Under the pieces are notes generated by a model. That model did no database searches. It saw only the letters and a list, made by a program, of their open reading frames with translations, and was not told where the DNA came from. From assembly GCF_002216795.1 (NCBI RefSeq), contig NZ_CP022316.1:2881205-2945204 (forward strand): a stretch of 64,000 bases of DNA, in the 5' to 3' direction. A program made the position numbers and the translations under genes. Positions 45,364 to 57,703 of the stretch are shown in pieces (position 1 is the first letter of the stretch; every line of letters starts with the position of its first letter). This DNA comes from Brachybacterium avium (lineage in GTDB: Bacteria > Actinomycetota > Actinomycetes > Actinomycetales > Dermabacteraceae).

Positions 45364-46350
45364 ATGGACATCGACCTGGGTGCCCTCCAGGCCCTCGAAC
45401 GTGAACGCGAGATCAGCCTGCCCGTGCTGCTGGACGCGATCCGCTCGGCGCTGCACGCCGCTTACCTCCACACTGATCACCCGGTGCGGGACTCCGAGGT
45501 GCTCATCGACGACAGCACCGGTGAGGTCGCCGTGATCGCCCGTGAGCGCGACGCCGACGGGAACGTGGTGGAGGAGTGGGACGACACCCCGGAGAACTTC
45601 GGTCGGGTCGCGGCCTCGACCGCTCGCCAGGTGATCTTCCAGCGCATCCGCGACCTGGAGGACGACGCGGTGCTCGGCGAGTACGCCGATCGCGCCGACC
45701 AGATCGTCTCCGGCATCATCCAGCAGGGCCGTGATCCGCGGATGGTGCTGGTCGACCTCGGTGAGGTCGAGGCCGTGCTGCCGCCTCACGAGCGGGTGCC
45801 GGGGGAGGACTACTCTCACGGTCGTCGTCTGCGGGCCTATGTCACCGAGACCCGCCGCGGGCCCAGGGGCCCCCAGATCACCCTGTCGCGCTCCCACCCG
45901 AACCTCGTGCGCCGACTGTTCGACCTCGAGGTCCCCGAGGTCGCCGACGGGACGGTGGAGATCACCGGCCTCGCCCGGGAGGCGGGCCACCGCACCAAGA
46001 TGTCCGTGCGCGCCACAGTCTCCGGCGTCAACGCGAAGGGCTCCTGCATCGGCCCGATGGGTGCCCGGGTGCGCTCGGTGATGAACGAGCTGGGCGGCGA
46101 GAAGATCGACATCGTCGACTTCGACGAGGACCCCGCCACCTATGTCACCAACGCGCTCTCGCCCGCCCGGGTCACCAGTGTGACGGTGCTCGATGAGGTC
46201 GGCCGTTCGGCACGGGCCGTGGTGCCCGAGACGCAGCTCTCCCTCGCCATCGGCAAGGACGGGCAGAATGCGCGGCTGGCCGCCAAGCTGACCGGCTGGA
46301 AGATCGATATCCGGCCCGACAGCGCACCGGAACCCCCGCCCGCCGATTGA
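45364..46350 (+). CDS. nusA: Transcription termination/antitermination factor NusA
   Basis: NusA (328 residues) binds RNA polymerase and nascent RNA. Domains: N-terminal polymerase-binding region (1-110), S1 domain (about 115-185, including [19 protein letters not shown]), KH1 with GAKGSCIG-like [16 protein letters not shown] and KH2 with [20 protein letters not shown]. The E. coli C-terminal acidic repeats are absent, as in other actinobacteria. Confidence 0.95.
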   Translation: MDIDLGALQALEREREISLPVLLDAIRSALHAAYLHTDHPVRDSEVLIDDSTGEVAVIARERDADGNVVEEWDDTPENFGRVAASTARQVIFQRIRDLEDDAVLGEYADRADQIVSGIIQQGRDPRMVLVDLGEVEAVLPPHERVPGEDYSHGRRLRAYVTETRRGPRGPQITLSRSHPNLVRRLFDLEVPEVADGTVEITGLAREAGHRTKMSVRATVSGVNAKGSCIGPMGARVRSVMNELGGEKIDIVDFDEDPATYVTNALSPARVTSVTVLDEVGRSARAVVPETQLSLAIGKDGQNARLAAKLTGWKIDIRPDSAPEPPPAD

Positions 46351-46397
46351 GGTGTGTCCCACGCCTCCCCGCTGCGGTAGGTCAACTGCAGGTCCGC

Positions 46398-46403
46398 TAC
46401 ACT
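46398..46403 (+). promoter_or_regulatory. Putative -10 box before ylxR-infB (TACACT)
   Basis: TACACT lies 48 nt after the nusA stop and 87 nt before ylxR, so ylxR-infB can be transcribed apart from nusA. No clear -35 is present. Confidence 0.4.
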
Positions 46404-46490
46404 GGGGAGGCTGTTCGCCGGGTGGAGGCACGCATCGTTCGCCGATCGTGCACCTGCCCGCGCGGAGGCGCTCGGAACGGAGGTGGAGGA

Positions 46491-46792
46491 ATGGGTATCC
46501 GCTCCTCTCATCGTCCTGAGCGCACGTGCGTCGGCTGCCATCAGGTGGCCCCGCGCGATGACCTGGTGCGTCTGGTCCGGGAGTTTGCTCCCGGAGGAGC
46601 TGCTCCGCGAGTCCGCGTCGATCCCTCGAGGTCGGCCCACGGCCGCGGATCATGGCTCCATCCGGCCGCGTCATGTCTCGAGCTCGCCCTTCGGCGAGGC
46701 GGTTTCCCCGGTCCTTCCGGGGACCGGTCGACACCGGGCTCCTCGCCCAGTCGCTCGAGAACCCCGATTTCACCCGAACGTGGAACAGGTAG
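46491..46792 (+). CDS. ylxR: YlxR family RNA-binding protein (frameshifted as read)
   Basis: YlxR (DUF448) is a small basic protein found between nusA and infB. Motifs: HRPERTCVGCHQVAPRDDLVRL, RSAHGRGSWLHP and CLELALRRGGF. As read, the frame goes on from CCCC 46706-46709 into a random Ser/Pro/Arg tail. Adding one C there gives FPRSFRGPVDTGLLAQSLEN and a stop at 46792, a typical YlxR C terminus and a normal length of 100 residues. The ATG follows AGGTGGAGGA. Confidence 0.85.
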
Positions 46793-46810
46793 AAGAACCA
46801 TGGACATCCG

Positions 46811-46836
46811 ATGAGTACTCACCAATGAGCACCTTC
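46811..46836 (+). promoter_or_regulatory. ATGAGTAC-type repeat in the infB leader
   Basis: ATGAGTACTC is followed after 5 nt by ATGAGCACCT. Similar ATGAGTACGC repeats occur before infB in Streptomyces as I recall, so this may be a conserved leader element. The remaining leader (46837-46887) has a GGTCCG-CGGACC pairing and the ribosome binding site ACAGGAGAAA. Confidence 0.35.
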
Positions 46837-46887
46837 AGGAATTAGTGGTCCGAGCCCTCTTGTCGGCCGGACCGAGACAGGAGAAAT

Positions 46888-49725
<2,838 letters not shown>

Positions 49726-49732
49726 TGCTGGA

Positions 49733-49764
49733 GCGGCCGGGCATCCCGCGGGATGCCCGGCCGC
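49733..49764 (+). terminator. Perfect 32-nt palindrome after infB
   Basis: GCGGCCGGGCATCCC (49733-49747) and GGGATGCCCGGCCGC (49750-49764) are exact complements with a 2-nt centre, so about 14 bp can form a hairpin. It lies 8 nt after the infB stop. Confidence 0.8.
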
Positions 49765-49787
49765 GACCCGCGGGGGAGGAGTCCACG

Positions 49788-50026
49788 ATGGCCCAGCTGA
49801 CCCTCGTCCTGCGCGCACTCTCGGCCGACCCGGCGTGCATGCAGACCGCGGGTGGGCGCGCCCTCACGGGGGCGCTCGGGGCCCGTCGCCCGCCGCCCTC
49901 GGCGTGGCGGCCGGGATCGAGGTTCCGCCCGTCACCGCCACCGCTGTCGCCACTGCGACCGCGCCGGTGCCGTGCTCACGTGAGCTGCCCCCACGAACCA
50001 CCTCGCGTCGAACAGCTCGCCGCTGA
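49788..50026 (+). CDS. Hypothetical small protein, possibly frameshifted
   Basis: ATG 49788 has an excellent ribosome binding site (GGGGGAGGA, spacing 8). As read, its frame ([15 protein letters not shown]...) would run 131 nt into rbfA, which is unlikely. One extra base in the G/C-rich stretch 49868-49885 would switch it to a frame ending at 50026, 17 nt before rbfA, as a 79-residue Ala/Thr/Val-rich protein. I recognise no family. It is not the DUF503 protein that some bacteria have at this place. Confidence 0.3.
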
Positions 50027-50043
50027 TCAGGAGACCAGACCCC

Positions 50044-50526
50044 ATGAACGACAACCCCCGTGCCCTCAAGCTCGCCGACCGCATCAAGGTCATCGTCGCG
50101 ACCATGCTCGACAGCCGGGTCAAGGACCCGCGCCTCGGATTCGTGACCATCACCGATGTGCGCGTCAGCGGTGACCTTCAGCACGCCACCCTGTTCTACA
50201 CCGTCTTCGGCACCGACGAGGAACGGGAAGGCACCGGTGCAGCACTGGTCAGCGCCACCGGCATGCTCCGCCGTGAAGTCGGCCGGCAGACCGGCGTGCG
50301 CCTGACTCCGACCCTGGAGTTCATCGCCGACGCGGTGCCCGAGAACGCCCGTGTCATCGAGGATCTCCTCACCGAGGCCCGCAGCCGGGATGCCGAGCTC
50401 GAGCAGGCCAAGGCCGGTGCCACCTACGCCGGGGAGTCCGACCCGTACCGCAAGCCGCGCGAGGAGGACGAGCTGGAGGAGGAGCCGACCAGCTCGGACG
50501 ACGAGCACGGCCGCGAGCAGGCGTGA
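50044..50526 (+). CDS. rbfA: Ribosome-binding factor A
   Basis: RbfA (160 residues) is a single-KH 30S assembly factor. Motifs: [55 protein letters not shown]. The last 45 residues are an acidic Glu/Asp-rich tail. It overlaps truB as GTGA. Confidence 0.95.
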   Translation: MNDNPRALKLADRIKVIVATMLDSRVKDPRLGFVTITDVRVSGDLQHATLFYTVFGTDEEREGTGAALVSATGMLRREVGRQTGVRLTPTLEFIADAVPENARVIEDLLTEARSRDAELEQAKAGATYAGESDPYRKPREEDELEEEPTSSDDEHGREQA

Positions 50527-51479
50527 CCCGCTCCCCGCACGGCATCCTCCTGGTCGACAAGGCCCCGGAGCGCACCAGCCACGACGTCGTCGCGCGGGTG
50601 CGCTGGCTGCTCGGCACGAAGAAGGTCGGCCATGCGGGAACCCTGGACCCGATGGCGACCGGGCTGCTGGTGCTCGGCGTCGGCCAGGGCACGCGTCTGC
50701 TGACCTACCTGGTGGGGCTGGACAAGACCTACCGGGCGAGGATCCGACTGGGTCGGGCCACCACCACCGATGATCGCGAGGGCGAACCGCTCGGGGACGT
50801 GGTCGATGCCGCTGCCCTGACCGAGGCGGAGATCGAGCAGTCGCTGACCGCCCTGCGCGGCGACATCGCTCAGGTGCCCTCCACCGTCAGCGCCATCAAG
50901 ATCGACGGTCGGCGCGCCTACGCACGGGCTCGCGCCGGGGAGGACGTCGAGCTCGCCGCCCGTCCCGTGCGGGTGTCCCGCTTCGAGGTGACCGGCCGTT
51001 CCGTCGACGGTCCGTTCCTCGACCTGGACTCCGTGATCGACTGCTCCTCAGGCACCTACGTGCGCGCCCTGGCGCGCGACCTCGGGGCCGCGCACGGCGT
51101 GGGCGGCCACCTCACCGCACTGCGGCGCACCGCGGTGGGACCGTTCGCGGTGCAGGACGCCCGGCACGTCCCGGCACGTGGGGAGGGGGACGACGTCGAG
51201 CTGCCGCTGCACGGCCTGGGCACCATCGCCGCCCGTGTGCTCCCCACTCTGGCGGTGGACGACGAGCAGGCGGCCGGCCTCGGCACCGGGCGCCGGATCC
51301 GCTCCGACGCGGCTCCCACCGCCGCACCCCTGCCCGAGCCGTTCCCGGGGAAGGACCTCGCCGCCCAGCCCCGACCGGTTGCCGCCCTCGACACCGCCGG
51401 GCACCTGATCGCGATCCTGGCCGAGGAGGGCTCCTCCTGGCGGCCCCTGATGGTGGTCCCGCTCGACGCACGCTGCTGA
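50523..51479 (+). CDS. truB: tRNA pseudouridine(55) synthase TruB
   Basis: TruB (318 residues) makes pseudouridine 55 in tRNA. Motifs: [37 protein letters not shown] with the catalytic Asp, TKTY-like [11 protein letters not shown] and [14 protein letters not shown]. The C-terminal PUA-like region is variable, as in other actinobacteria. It ends at a bidirectional hairpin shared with the convergent transpeptidase gene. Confidence 0.95.
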   Translation: MTRSPHGILLVDKAPERTSHDVVARVRWLLGTKKVGHAGTLDPMATGLLVLGVGQGTRLLTYLVGLDKTYRARIRLGRATTTDDREGEPLGDVVDAAALTEAEIEQSLTALRGDIAQVPSTVSAIKIDGRRAYARARAGEDVELAARPVRVSRFEVTGRSVDGPFLDLDSVIDCSSGTYVRALARDLGAAHGVGGHLTALRRTAVGPFAVQDARHVPARGEGDDVELPLHGLGTIAARVLPTLAVDDEQAAGLGTGRRIRSDAAPTAAPLPEPFPGKDLAAQPRPVAALDTAGHLIAILAEEGSSWRPLMVVPLDARC

Positions 51480-51568
51480 GGACTTCGGGTTCCGGCTGCG
51501 CCGCCGAGGAGGACGGATCGCACCGCCCACGGAGGCCACCGCGGAGAGTTGATCAGCCACTACGTGGA

Positions 51569-51602
51569 GGTGCCCGTCCCGACGATCGTCGGGACGGGCA
51601 CC
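51569..51602. terminator. Bidirectional terminator between truB and the transpeptidase gene
   Basis: A perfect 15-bp stem (GGTGCCCGTCCCGAC) with a GATC loop lies between the two convergent stops. The rest of 51480-51656 shows nothing else. Confidence 0.85.
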
Positions 51603-51656
51603 ACATGCTGCTGGAGCGGCGGCTGCGCCGGGAGGACTCTCAGTAATGGACTGCGG

Positions 51657-53188
51657 TCAGTAGTGGACCACGGTCTTGGTGCCGATGCTCGCCCAGTCGT
51701 ACAGCCACTTCGCATCGGAGACCGGCATGTTGATGCAGCCGTGCGAACCGGAGTATCCGAAGGAGGAGCGCCAGGGGGCACCGTGGAAGCCGTAGCCGCG
51801 GTGGAAGTACTGCACCCACGGGACGTCTTCGGTCAAGTAGTACTTCGGATGGTCCTCGGGTAGTACGCGCCGTTGGTCATGTCCTGACGGTCGTAGCGCA
51901 GGTAGATCTCGAAGGTGCCGGTGACGGTCTCGTTGCCGGGCTTGCCGTCGACGATCGAACGCGGGCCCCACACCGGGGTGTCGCCGACGTAGGCGGTGAC
52001 CGTCTTGTTGGAGAGGTCGACGTCGATCCACTTCTCGCCGGTGGGCTTCTCCGCCGGGGGAGTGCTCTTCTCCCCGTCCTTCTTCTTCTCGTCCTTCTCG
52101 GGCTTCGGGGCATCGACCTGCTCGACCTCGGCCTTGATCTTCGTGGACTCGAAGGCAGCCTCCAGAGGGGTGATCCCCTTCAGGGCGGTGATCAGCTCTT
52201 CGGCGATCGCGTCAGTGTTGGTGACCTTCAGACCGTCCTGCTTCTCGGCGACGACCTTGACGACCTCGCCGTCCTCGTCGATCTGCTCGATCCCGTCCTC
52301 CGCTTCGACGGAGTCCTGCTCGGCACGGGCGGAGACCCAGCCGCGCACGGCCTCCTCGTCCACGGCGATGCTCAGCGTCTGCCCGTCCTCGGCCGGGACG
52401 ACGGAGATCCAGCTGTTGCGACGCTCGGCGGAGACCTCATGGGTCTCGCCGTCGGCACCGGTGATCGACATCGGCTGCTCGAGCAGCGTGGAGATGGAGC
52501 CGACGACCTCCTCCGCCTCCTCGGTGGTGATCGTCGGGGCGATCTGCTCGATGGGCTGCTCGACCGAGAAGTCCTCGAGCGCGGGCGCGTTCTCGGTCAC
52601 GGCGGCGACCAGGGGCTCCGGATCCACGCCCTGGCCGTTGCGGCCGGGCTCGGTGGTCCAGGCCTGCTCGTCCTCGTCGAAGGTGACCGCTGCGTCGACC
52701 GGCGTGCTGCGGTCCTCGGGCACGAGGCCCTCGGCGAACGCGGCGGCGGCCGCCTCGTCGACGGTCACGACCGGTTCGACCGCGTACTCGCCCGACCAGG
52801 TCGAGGAGAGCACGCCGGTGAAGGAGTCATCGCGTCCGACAGCGGCCTGCGCGGTGGCGGAGGCATCGACGTTCACACCGAGATCCGCGAGGCTCTTCTC
52901 GAGCTGCTGGTCCCCGGCGGTGACGGTGACCGTCACCCCGTCGGTGCGCTCGGCGACGAGGGCGGCGATCTCCTCCGGGGTCTGACCGGCGACGTCCTGA
53001 CCGAGCACCGTGGTGCCCGGGAGCGCGCGGCCGTCGAACTGCTTGGCGTAGGCCAGTGCACCACCGGCGAGGACGACGGCGATGACGGCGAGGATGGCCA
53101 CCAGCAGGATTGCGACCCGGCGACGGCCGTGACGGCCGGTGGGTCGGGACGGGCCGCCCGGCGCGGCCGTATCGGTCACGTTCGTCAT
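51657..53188 (-). CDS. L,D-transpeptidase with PG_binding_4 domains (frameshifted as read)
   Basis: The product of about 510 residues is a type II membrane protein: a basic N terminus, one membrane helix (about 25-47), then two putative peptidoglycan-binding (PG_binding_4) domains (about 75-360), a Lys/Glu-rich linker and a C-terminal YkuD domain. The catalytic motif SGSHGCINMP is present. It would form 3-3 cross-links in the wall. The frame breaks at GGG 51858-51860 (plus strand): YYPEDHPKYY is expected with one more base. The upstream part as read stops at 51833. A TAGTCT -10 (minus strand) lies at 53282-53287. Confidence 0.85.
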
Positions 53189-53608
53189 GGAAATTGATCC
53201 GTTCTCGGCGGCCGTCGTGACTGCCCCCGCTGCTGTATGCGGGAGGGCACAGGGGTCCCTCCCCGGCGCCGCCTTGCCCTCAGACTAACGGAGGGGCATT
53301 ACCGCACGATATGGGGAATGGCCAGAGGTTCGTCACAGATCTGCAACTGGTGCGGCCGCCGCGGGAGACCCGCTCGCACGGCTGGGCTGTGCGAGCTCGT
53401 CCTGGCGCGGCGCGACCGGTTGTGCCCGGTCCAGTGCGCCCGGCGCACTGCTCGTGGCTCGTCGGGCACCTCGGTGGGCACCATGCCGCCGGCCCACGGG
53501 CGCTACAGTGTGCACCGGCGATCCTCGCCGCGGCGTCTTCCCGGCGCCCCGAGCCCCTCGACCTCCGCGCAAGAGCGCCTCAGGCCCCCGGAAGGACATG
53601 ACCGCGTC
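53189..53608. promoter_or_regulatory. Intergenic region between the divergent transpeptidase and ribF genes
   Basis: This 420-nt gap holds a minus-strand TAGTCT (53282-53287) for the transpeptidase gene and a plus-strand TACAGT (53504-53509) for ribF, each without a clear -35. Short open frames here lack codon bias and ribosome binding sites and are not called. A motif ACGATATGGGGAAT is at 53305-53318. Confidence 0.4.
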
Positions 53609-54634
53609 GTGACCCGCGTCCCCATCTGGCACTCCGTCTCGGAGGTGCCCGCTGAGCTCGGACCCACTGCGGTCTCGATCGGCAACTACGACGGGGTCCA
53701 CCGAGGCCACCGGTTCGTGCTCGACCAGCTGCGCCATCATGCCGAGACCCGCGCGCTCGCGCCGGTGGCCCTCACCTTCTGGCCGCACCCGCGGCACGTG
53801 ATGGGCGATCCCGGCCGCACCCCGCTGCTGACCGGCCACGAGGACCGGGACCGCCTGCTCCTGCTGGCGGGGATGCACGGGGTGCTCGACCTGGAGTTCA
53901 CCGTCGACTTCGCGCAGCACTCGCCCGAGGAGTTCGTGCGCGTCTTCCTGGTCGAGGGTCTGGGCATGCGGTGCGTGGTGCTCGGAGAGGATGCGCTCTT
54001 CGGCCGGGCGAACTCAGGGACGATCGAGACCATGCGCGAGCTCGGCGAGAAGTACGGGTTCGAGGTCGTGACCGTCGACGAGCTCGGCCCGGACGGCGCC
54101 GGCACCGGTCGCATCTCCTCCTCGGGGATCCGCCGCGACCTGCTGGACGGGGACGTGGCCGCCGCGAACCAGGCGCTGGGTCGGCTGCACACGGTCACCG
54201 ACGTGGTCCGCCACGGCTTCCGCCGCGGGCACGAGCTCGGGTTCCCGACGGCGAACCTCGGCCCCGCCCCGGCCGGGCTGATCCCCGCCGACGGGGTCTA
54301 CGCCGGGTACCTGACCGTGGCCGAGCAGGAGCCCGCCCACCTCGGGACCCCGCCGCTGGCCGGTGCACCCGCCACCATCTCCATCGGCACCAACCCGACG
54401 TTCGAGGCCGACGGAGCCGATGGCGCTCCCCGTCGCACGGTCGAGGCCTATGTGCACGATGATCACGACCTGGATCTGTACGGGGACCTGGTGCGTCTGG
54501 AGTTCGTCGACTATCAGCGGCCCACGCTGAAGTTCGACTCCGTCGAGACGCTCATCGAGCAGATGGACAAGGACGTCGAGGTGACCCGCCGCACTCTCGG
54601 CGCAGAGCGCTCCCGGCCCGGCATCTCTGGCTGA
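53609..54634 (+). CDS. ribF: Bifunctional riboflavin kinase/FAD synthetase
   Basis: RibF (341 residues) turns riboflavin into FMN and FAD. The N-terminal nucleotidyltransferase domain has SIGNYDGVHRGH (HxGH-type) and ISSSGIRRDLLDG; the C-terminal kinase has GHELGFPTANLGP, ADGVYAGYL and FEADG...VEAYVHDDHDLDLYG. GTG 53609 lies about 14 nt after GGAAGGA; ATG 53598 is out of frame. Confidence 0.94.
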   Translation: MTRVPIWHSVSEVPAELGPTAVSIGNYDGVHRGHRFVLDQLRHHAETRALAPVALTFWPHPRHVMGDPGRTPLLTGHEDRDRLLLLAGMHGVLDLEFTVDFAQHSPEEFVRVFLVEGLGMRCVVLGEDALFGRANSGTIETMRELGEKYGFEVVTVDELGPDGAGTGRISSSGIRRDLLDGDVAAANQALGRLHTVTDVVRHGFRRGHELGFPTANLGPAPAGLIPADGVYAGYLTVAEQEPAHLGTPPLAGAPATISIGTNPTFEADGADGAPRRTVEAYVHDDHDLDLYGDLVRLEFVDYQRPTLKFDSVETLIEQMDKDVEVTRRTLGAERSRPGISG

Positions 54635-54781
54635 TATCCTGCCCGAGCCGTCTTATCGGCCGCGGAGAGCGATTCCGCCCCATTCGTCGCATCGTCCCTC
54701 GGGCCGGAGCACGGCGGGGCCCGCTCGTCCCAGAGCCCGGACACGAGGTCCCGGAGCGCCGCGCAACGACCCAGGAGAGCC

Positions 54782-55051
54782 ATGGCCTTCGACACCGCTA
54801 CGAAGCAGCAGATCATCAAGGAGTACGGGACCACCGAGGGCGACACCGGTTCGCCCGAGGTCCAGGTCGCGCTCCTCACCCATCGGATCAACTACCTGAC
54901 CGAGCACCTCAAGACCCACAAGCACGATCACCACACGCGTCGCGGTCTGATGCTGCTGGTCGGTCAGCGCAAGCGCCTCCTGCAGTACCTGCAGGGCGTC
55001 GACATCGAGCGTTACCGCTCGCTGATCAAGCGTCTCGGCATTCGCCGCTGA
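54782..55051 (+). CDS. rpsO: 30S ribosomal protein S15
   Basis: S15 (89 residues) binds the central junction of 16S rRNA. Conserved segments: [28 protein letters not shown] as separate blocks, [21 protein letters not shown] and [12 protein letters not shown]. The 147-nt gap after ribF has a TATCCT box at 54635-54640 that can serve as its -10. CAGGAGAGCC precedes the ATG. Confidence 0.97.
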   Translation: MAFDTATKQQIIKEYGTTEGDTGSPEVQVALLTHRINYLTEHLKTHKHDHHTRRGLMLLVGQRKRLLQYLQGVDIERYRSLIKRLGIRR

Positions 55052-55057
55052 CGATCG

Positions 55058-55090
55058 CCGCCGCTCGCCCCTGAGGGCGGGCGGCGGTTT
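55058..55090 (+). terminator. Terminator after rpsO
   Basis: A 13-bp stem with one G-U pair (55058-55070 with 55075-55087), a CTGA loop and a TTT run: the closest match to a classical intrinsic terminator in the window. Confidence 0.85.
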
Positions 55091-55095
55091 CGTGT

Positions 55096-55119
55096 GCCCG
55101 CCGTCCCCGGACGGCGGGC
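55096..55119 (+). terminator. Second hairpin between rpsO and pnp
   Basis: GCCCGCCGTCC and GGACGGCGGGC are perfectly complementary with a 2-nt centre, 6 nt after the first terminator. RNA hairpins at this place are processing sites in other bacteria; that role is inferred here. Confidence 0.6.
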
Positions 55120-55260
55120 GACCCGTCCACCGCCCCGACCAGGTTCGGTCCTCGGCAGTGGCCCTCGGAGCAGGAGACCCGGAGAACCGGGTGCCCGGCA
55201 GCCGCGGGTGACTGACGAAGGCCGCACCGGCAGGGCACCCCCTCATCCAAGGAGAGTCCC

Positions 55261-57525
55261 ATGGCCATGGAAGGCCCCGACATCACCGCCACCACCGCAG
55301 TCATCGACAACGGCTCCTACGGCCGTCGCGAGATCCGCTTCGAGACCGGGCGCCTGGCCCAGCAGGCCGCCGGCGCCGTCGCCGTCTACCTCGACGACGA
55401 CACCATGGTCTTCTCGGCCACCGCCGTGTCGAACAAGCCCAAGGATCACTTCGACTTCTTCCCGCTCACGATCGACGTCGAAGAGCGCATGTACGCGGCG
55501 GGCCGCATCCCCGGCTCGTTCTTCCGCCGTGAAGGTCGTCCCGGCACCGATGCGATCCTGGCCTGCCGCCTCACCGACCGTCCGCTGCGCCCGGCCTTCG
55601 TCAAGGGCCTGCGCAACGAGGTCCAGGTCGTGCTGACCGTCATGGCGAACGCTCCCGAGGACGCATACGACGTCGTCGGCATCAACGGCGCCTCCGCCTC
55701 CACCCAGATCTCCGGCCTGCCCTTCAACGGCCCGATCGGCGCGGTGCGCATCGCGCTCATGCCGAACGCCCAGGGCGGCGGCCAGTGGGTCGCGTTCCCG
55801 ACCTTCTCGCAGCTCGATGAGGCCGTGTTCTCCATGGTCGTCGCCGGGCGCATCGTCGAGGACGAGGCGGGGAACCAGGATGTCGCGATCATGATGGTCG
55901 AGGCCGAGGCCACCGACAACGCCTGGACGCTCATCAAGGAGCAGGGCGCGATCGCCCCCACCGAGTCCGTCGTGGCCGAGGGCATTGAGGCCTCCAAGGT
56001 CTTCATCCGCAGCCTCTGCGTCGCCCAGCAGGAGCTGGCCGCCACCGCCGCCAAGCCGGTGCGCGAGTTCCCGCTCTTCCTGGACTTCCAGGACGACGCC
56101 CACGACATCGTCGAGGCGGCTGCCGCCGAGCGTCTGGCCGAGGTCATGTCCATCGCCGCGAAGACCGAGCGCGAGGAGCGCACCGAGCAGCTGCTCGGTG
56201 AGCTCACCGAGGAGCTGGCCGGCGAGGGCAAGCAGCTCGAGGGCCGCGAGAAGGAGGTCTCGGGTGCCTTCCGTGCGCTGACCAAGCAGGTCGTGCGCAA
56301 GAAGGTCCTCACCGACGGAGTCCGCATCGATGGGCGCGGACTGCGCGACATCCGTGCGCTCTCCGCCGAGGTCGAGGTGCTCCCGCGCGTGCACGGCTCC
56401 GCCCTGTTCCAGCGCGGCGAGACCCAGATCATGGGCGTCTCCACGCTGAACATGCTGAAGATGGAACAGCAGATCGACTCGCTCGGGCCGGTCACGCGCA
56501 AGCGCTACGTGCACCACTACAACTTCCCGCCGTACTCCACGGGCGAGACCGGACGCGTCGGATCCCCGAAGCGCCGCGAGATCGGCCACGGCATGCTCGC
56601 CGAGCGCGCCCTGGTCCCTGTCCTGCCCACCCGCGAGGAGTTCCCCTACGCGATCCGTCAGGTCTCCGAGGCGCTCGGCTCCAACGGCTCCACCTCGATG
56701 GGCTCCGTCTGCGCCTCGACCCTGTCGCTGCTGAACGCGGGTGTGCCGCTGCGCGCTCCGGTCGCCGGCATCGCCATGGGCCTGATCTCGGACACCGTGG
56801 AGGGTGAGACCCGCTACGCGGCCCTCACCGACATCCTCGGTGCCGAGGACGCCTTCGGCGATATGGACTTCAAGGTCGCCGGCACCGGTGAGTTCATCAC
56901 CGCCATCCAGCTCGACACCAAGCTCGACGGTCTGCCGACCTCCGTGCTCACCGGTGCGCTGTCGCAGGCCCATGAGGCCCGCCTGGCGATCCTCGGCGTG
57001 CTCGGCGAGGCGATCGACGCCCCGGATGAGATGAGCCCGCACGCCCCGCGCGTCCTCGCGGTCACCGTCCCGGTCGACAAGATCGGTGCGGTCATCGGCC
57101 CGAAGGGGCAGATGATCAACAAGATCCAGGACGACACCGGTGCTGACATCACCATCGAGGACGACGGCACCGTCTACATCGGCGCCACCGACGGGCCCTC
57201 GGCGGAGGCCGCCCGTTCGGCGGTCAACGCCATCGCCAACCCGATGGTCCCCGAGATCGGTGAGCGCTACCTCGGCACCGTCGTGCGCGTGGTTGACTTC
57301 GGCGCCTTCGTCTCGCTGACCCCGGGCAAGGACGGACTGCTCCACGTCACCCAGCTGCGCAAGCTGAACGACGGCAAGCGGGTCGACAACGTCGAGGACG
57401 TCGCCAAGGTCGGTCAGAAGATCGAGGTGGAGATCCGCGAGATCGACGCCCGCGGCAAGATCTCCCTCGCCGTGATCGAGGACGAGGCCGAGGAGACGCC
57501 CGCGGAGGGCAGCTCCGCGGAGTGA
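55261..57525 (+). CDS. pnp: Polyribonucleotide nucleotidyltransferase (PNPase)
   Basis: PNPase (754 residues) degrades RNA 3' to 5' with phosphate and can also add tails. Two RNase PH domains (about 10-240 and 350-560; [25 protein letters not shown] in parts, GDTxxMG-like [31 protein letters not shown]), a KH domain ([16 protein letters not shown] near 605) and an S1 domain ([20 protein letters not shown]) are all visible. AAGGAGAG precedes the ATG. Length is normal. Confidence 0.97.
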   Translation: MAMEGPDITATTAVIDNGSYGRREIRFETGRLAQQAAGAVAVYLDDDTMVFSATAVSNKPKDHFDFFPLTIDVEERMYAAGRIPGSFFRREGRPGTDAILACRLTDRPLRPAFVKGLRNEVQVVLTVMANAPEDAYDVVGINGASASTQISGLPFNGPIGAVRIALMPNAQGGGQWVAFPTFSQLDEAVFSMVVAGRIVEDEAGNQDVAIMMVEAEATDNAWTLIKEQGAIAPTESVVAEGIEASKVFIRSLCVAQQELAATAAKPVREFPLFLDFQDDAHDIVEAAAAERLAEVMSIAAKTEREERTEQLLGELTEELAGEGKQLEGREKEVSGAFRALTKQVVRKKVLTDGVRIDGRGLRDIRALSAEVEVLPRVHGSALFQRGETQIMGVSTLNMLKMEQQIDSLGPVTRKRYVHHYNFPPYSTGETGRVGSPKRREIGHGMLAERALVPVLPTREEFPYAIRQVSEALGSNGSTSMGSVCASTLSLLNAGVPLRAPVAGIAMGLISDTVEGETRYAALTDILGAEDAFGDMDFKVAGTGEFITAIQLDTKLDGLPTSVLTGALSQAHEARLAILGVLGEAIDAPDEMSPHAPRVLAVTVPVDKIGAVIGPKGQMINKIQDDTGADITIEDDGTVYIGATDGPSAEAARSAVNAIANPMVPEIGERYLGTVVRVVDFGAFVSLTPGKDGLLHVTQLRKLNDGKRVDNVEDVAKVGQKIEVEIREIDARGKISLAVIEDEAEETPAEGSSAE

Positions 57526-57552
57526 TCCACCTGCCGGCCCCGGTCGGCACCC

Positions 57553-57592
57553 CAGGACGGGGAGGCATCCGAGCGGATGCCTCCCCGTCCTG
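57553..57592 (+). terminator. Terminator after pnp
   Basis: A perfect 18-bp stem (57553-57570 with 57575-57592) closes on a GAGC loop, 28 nt after the pnp stop. Confidence 0.85.
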
Positions 57593-57703
57593 CCTCTGCG
57601 CCCTTCTGCGCCACCACTGCCGGCTGCTGGCCTCGGCCACCGGCGCGTCGCAGTGACGCACCGCTCGCCCCGCACAGCCCCCTGCCCGTGGAACAATCGA
57701 GTG

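Noticed and set aside
53237..53608. N-terminal extension or small Cys-containing ORF upstream of ribF
   Set aside because: The frame is open but lacks conserved residues and a ribosome binding site; GTG 53609 gives the normal RibF length.
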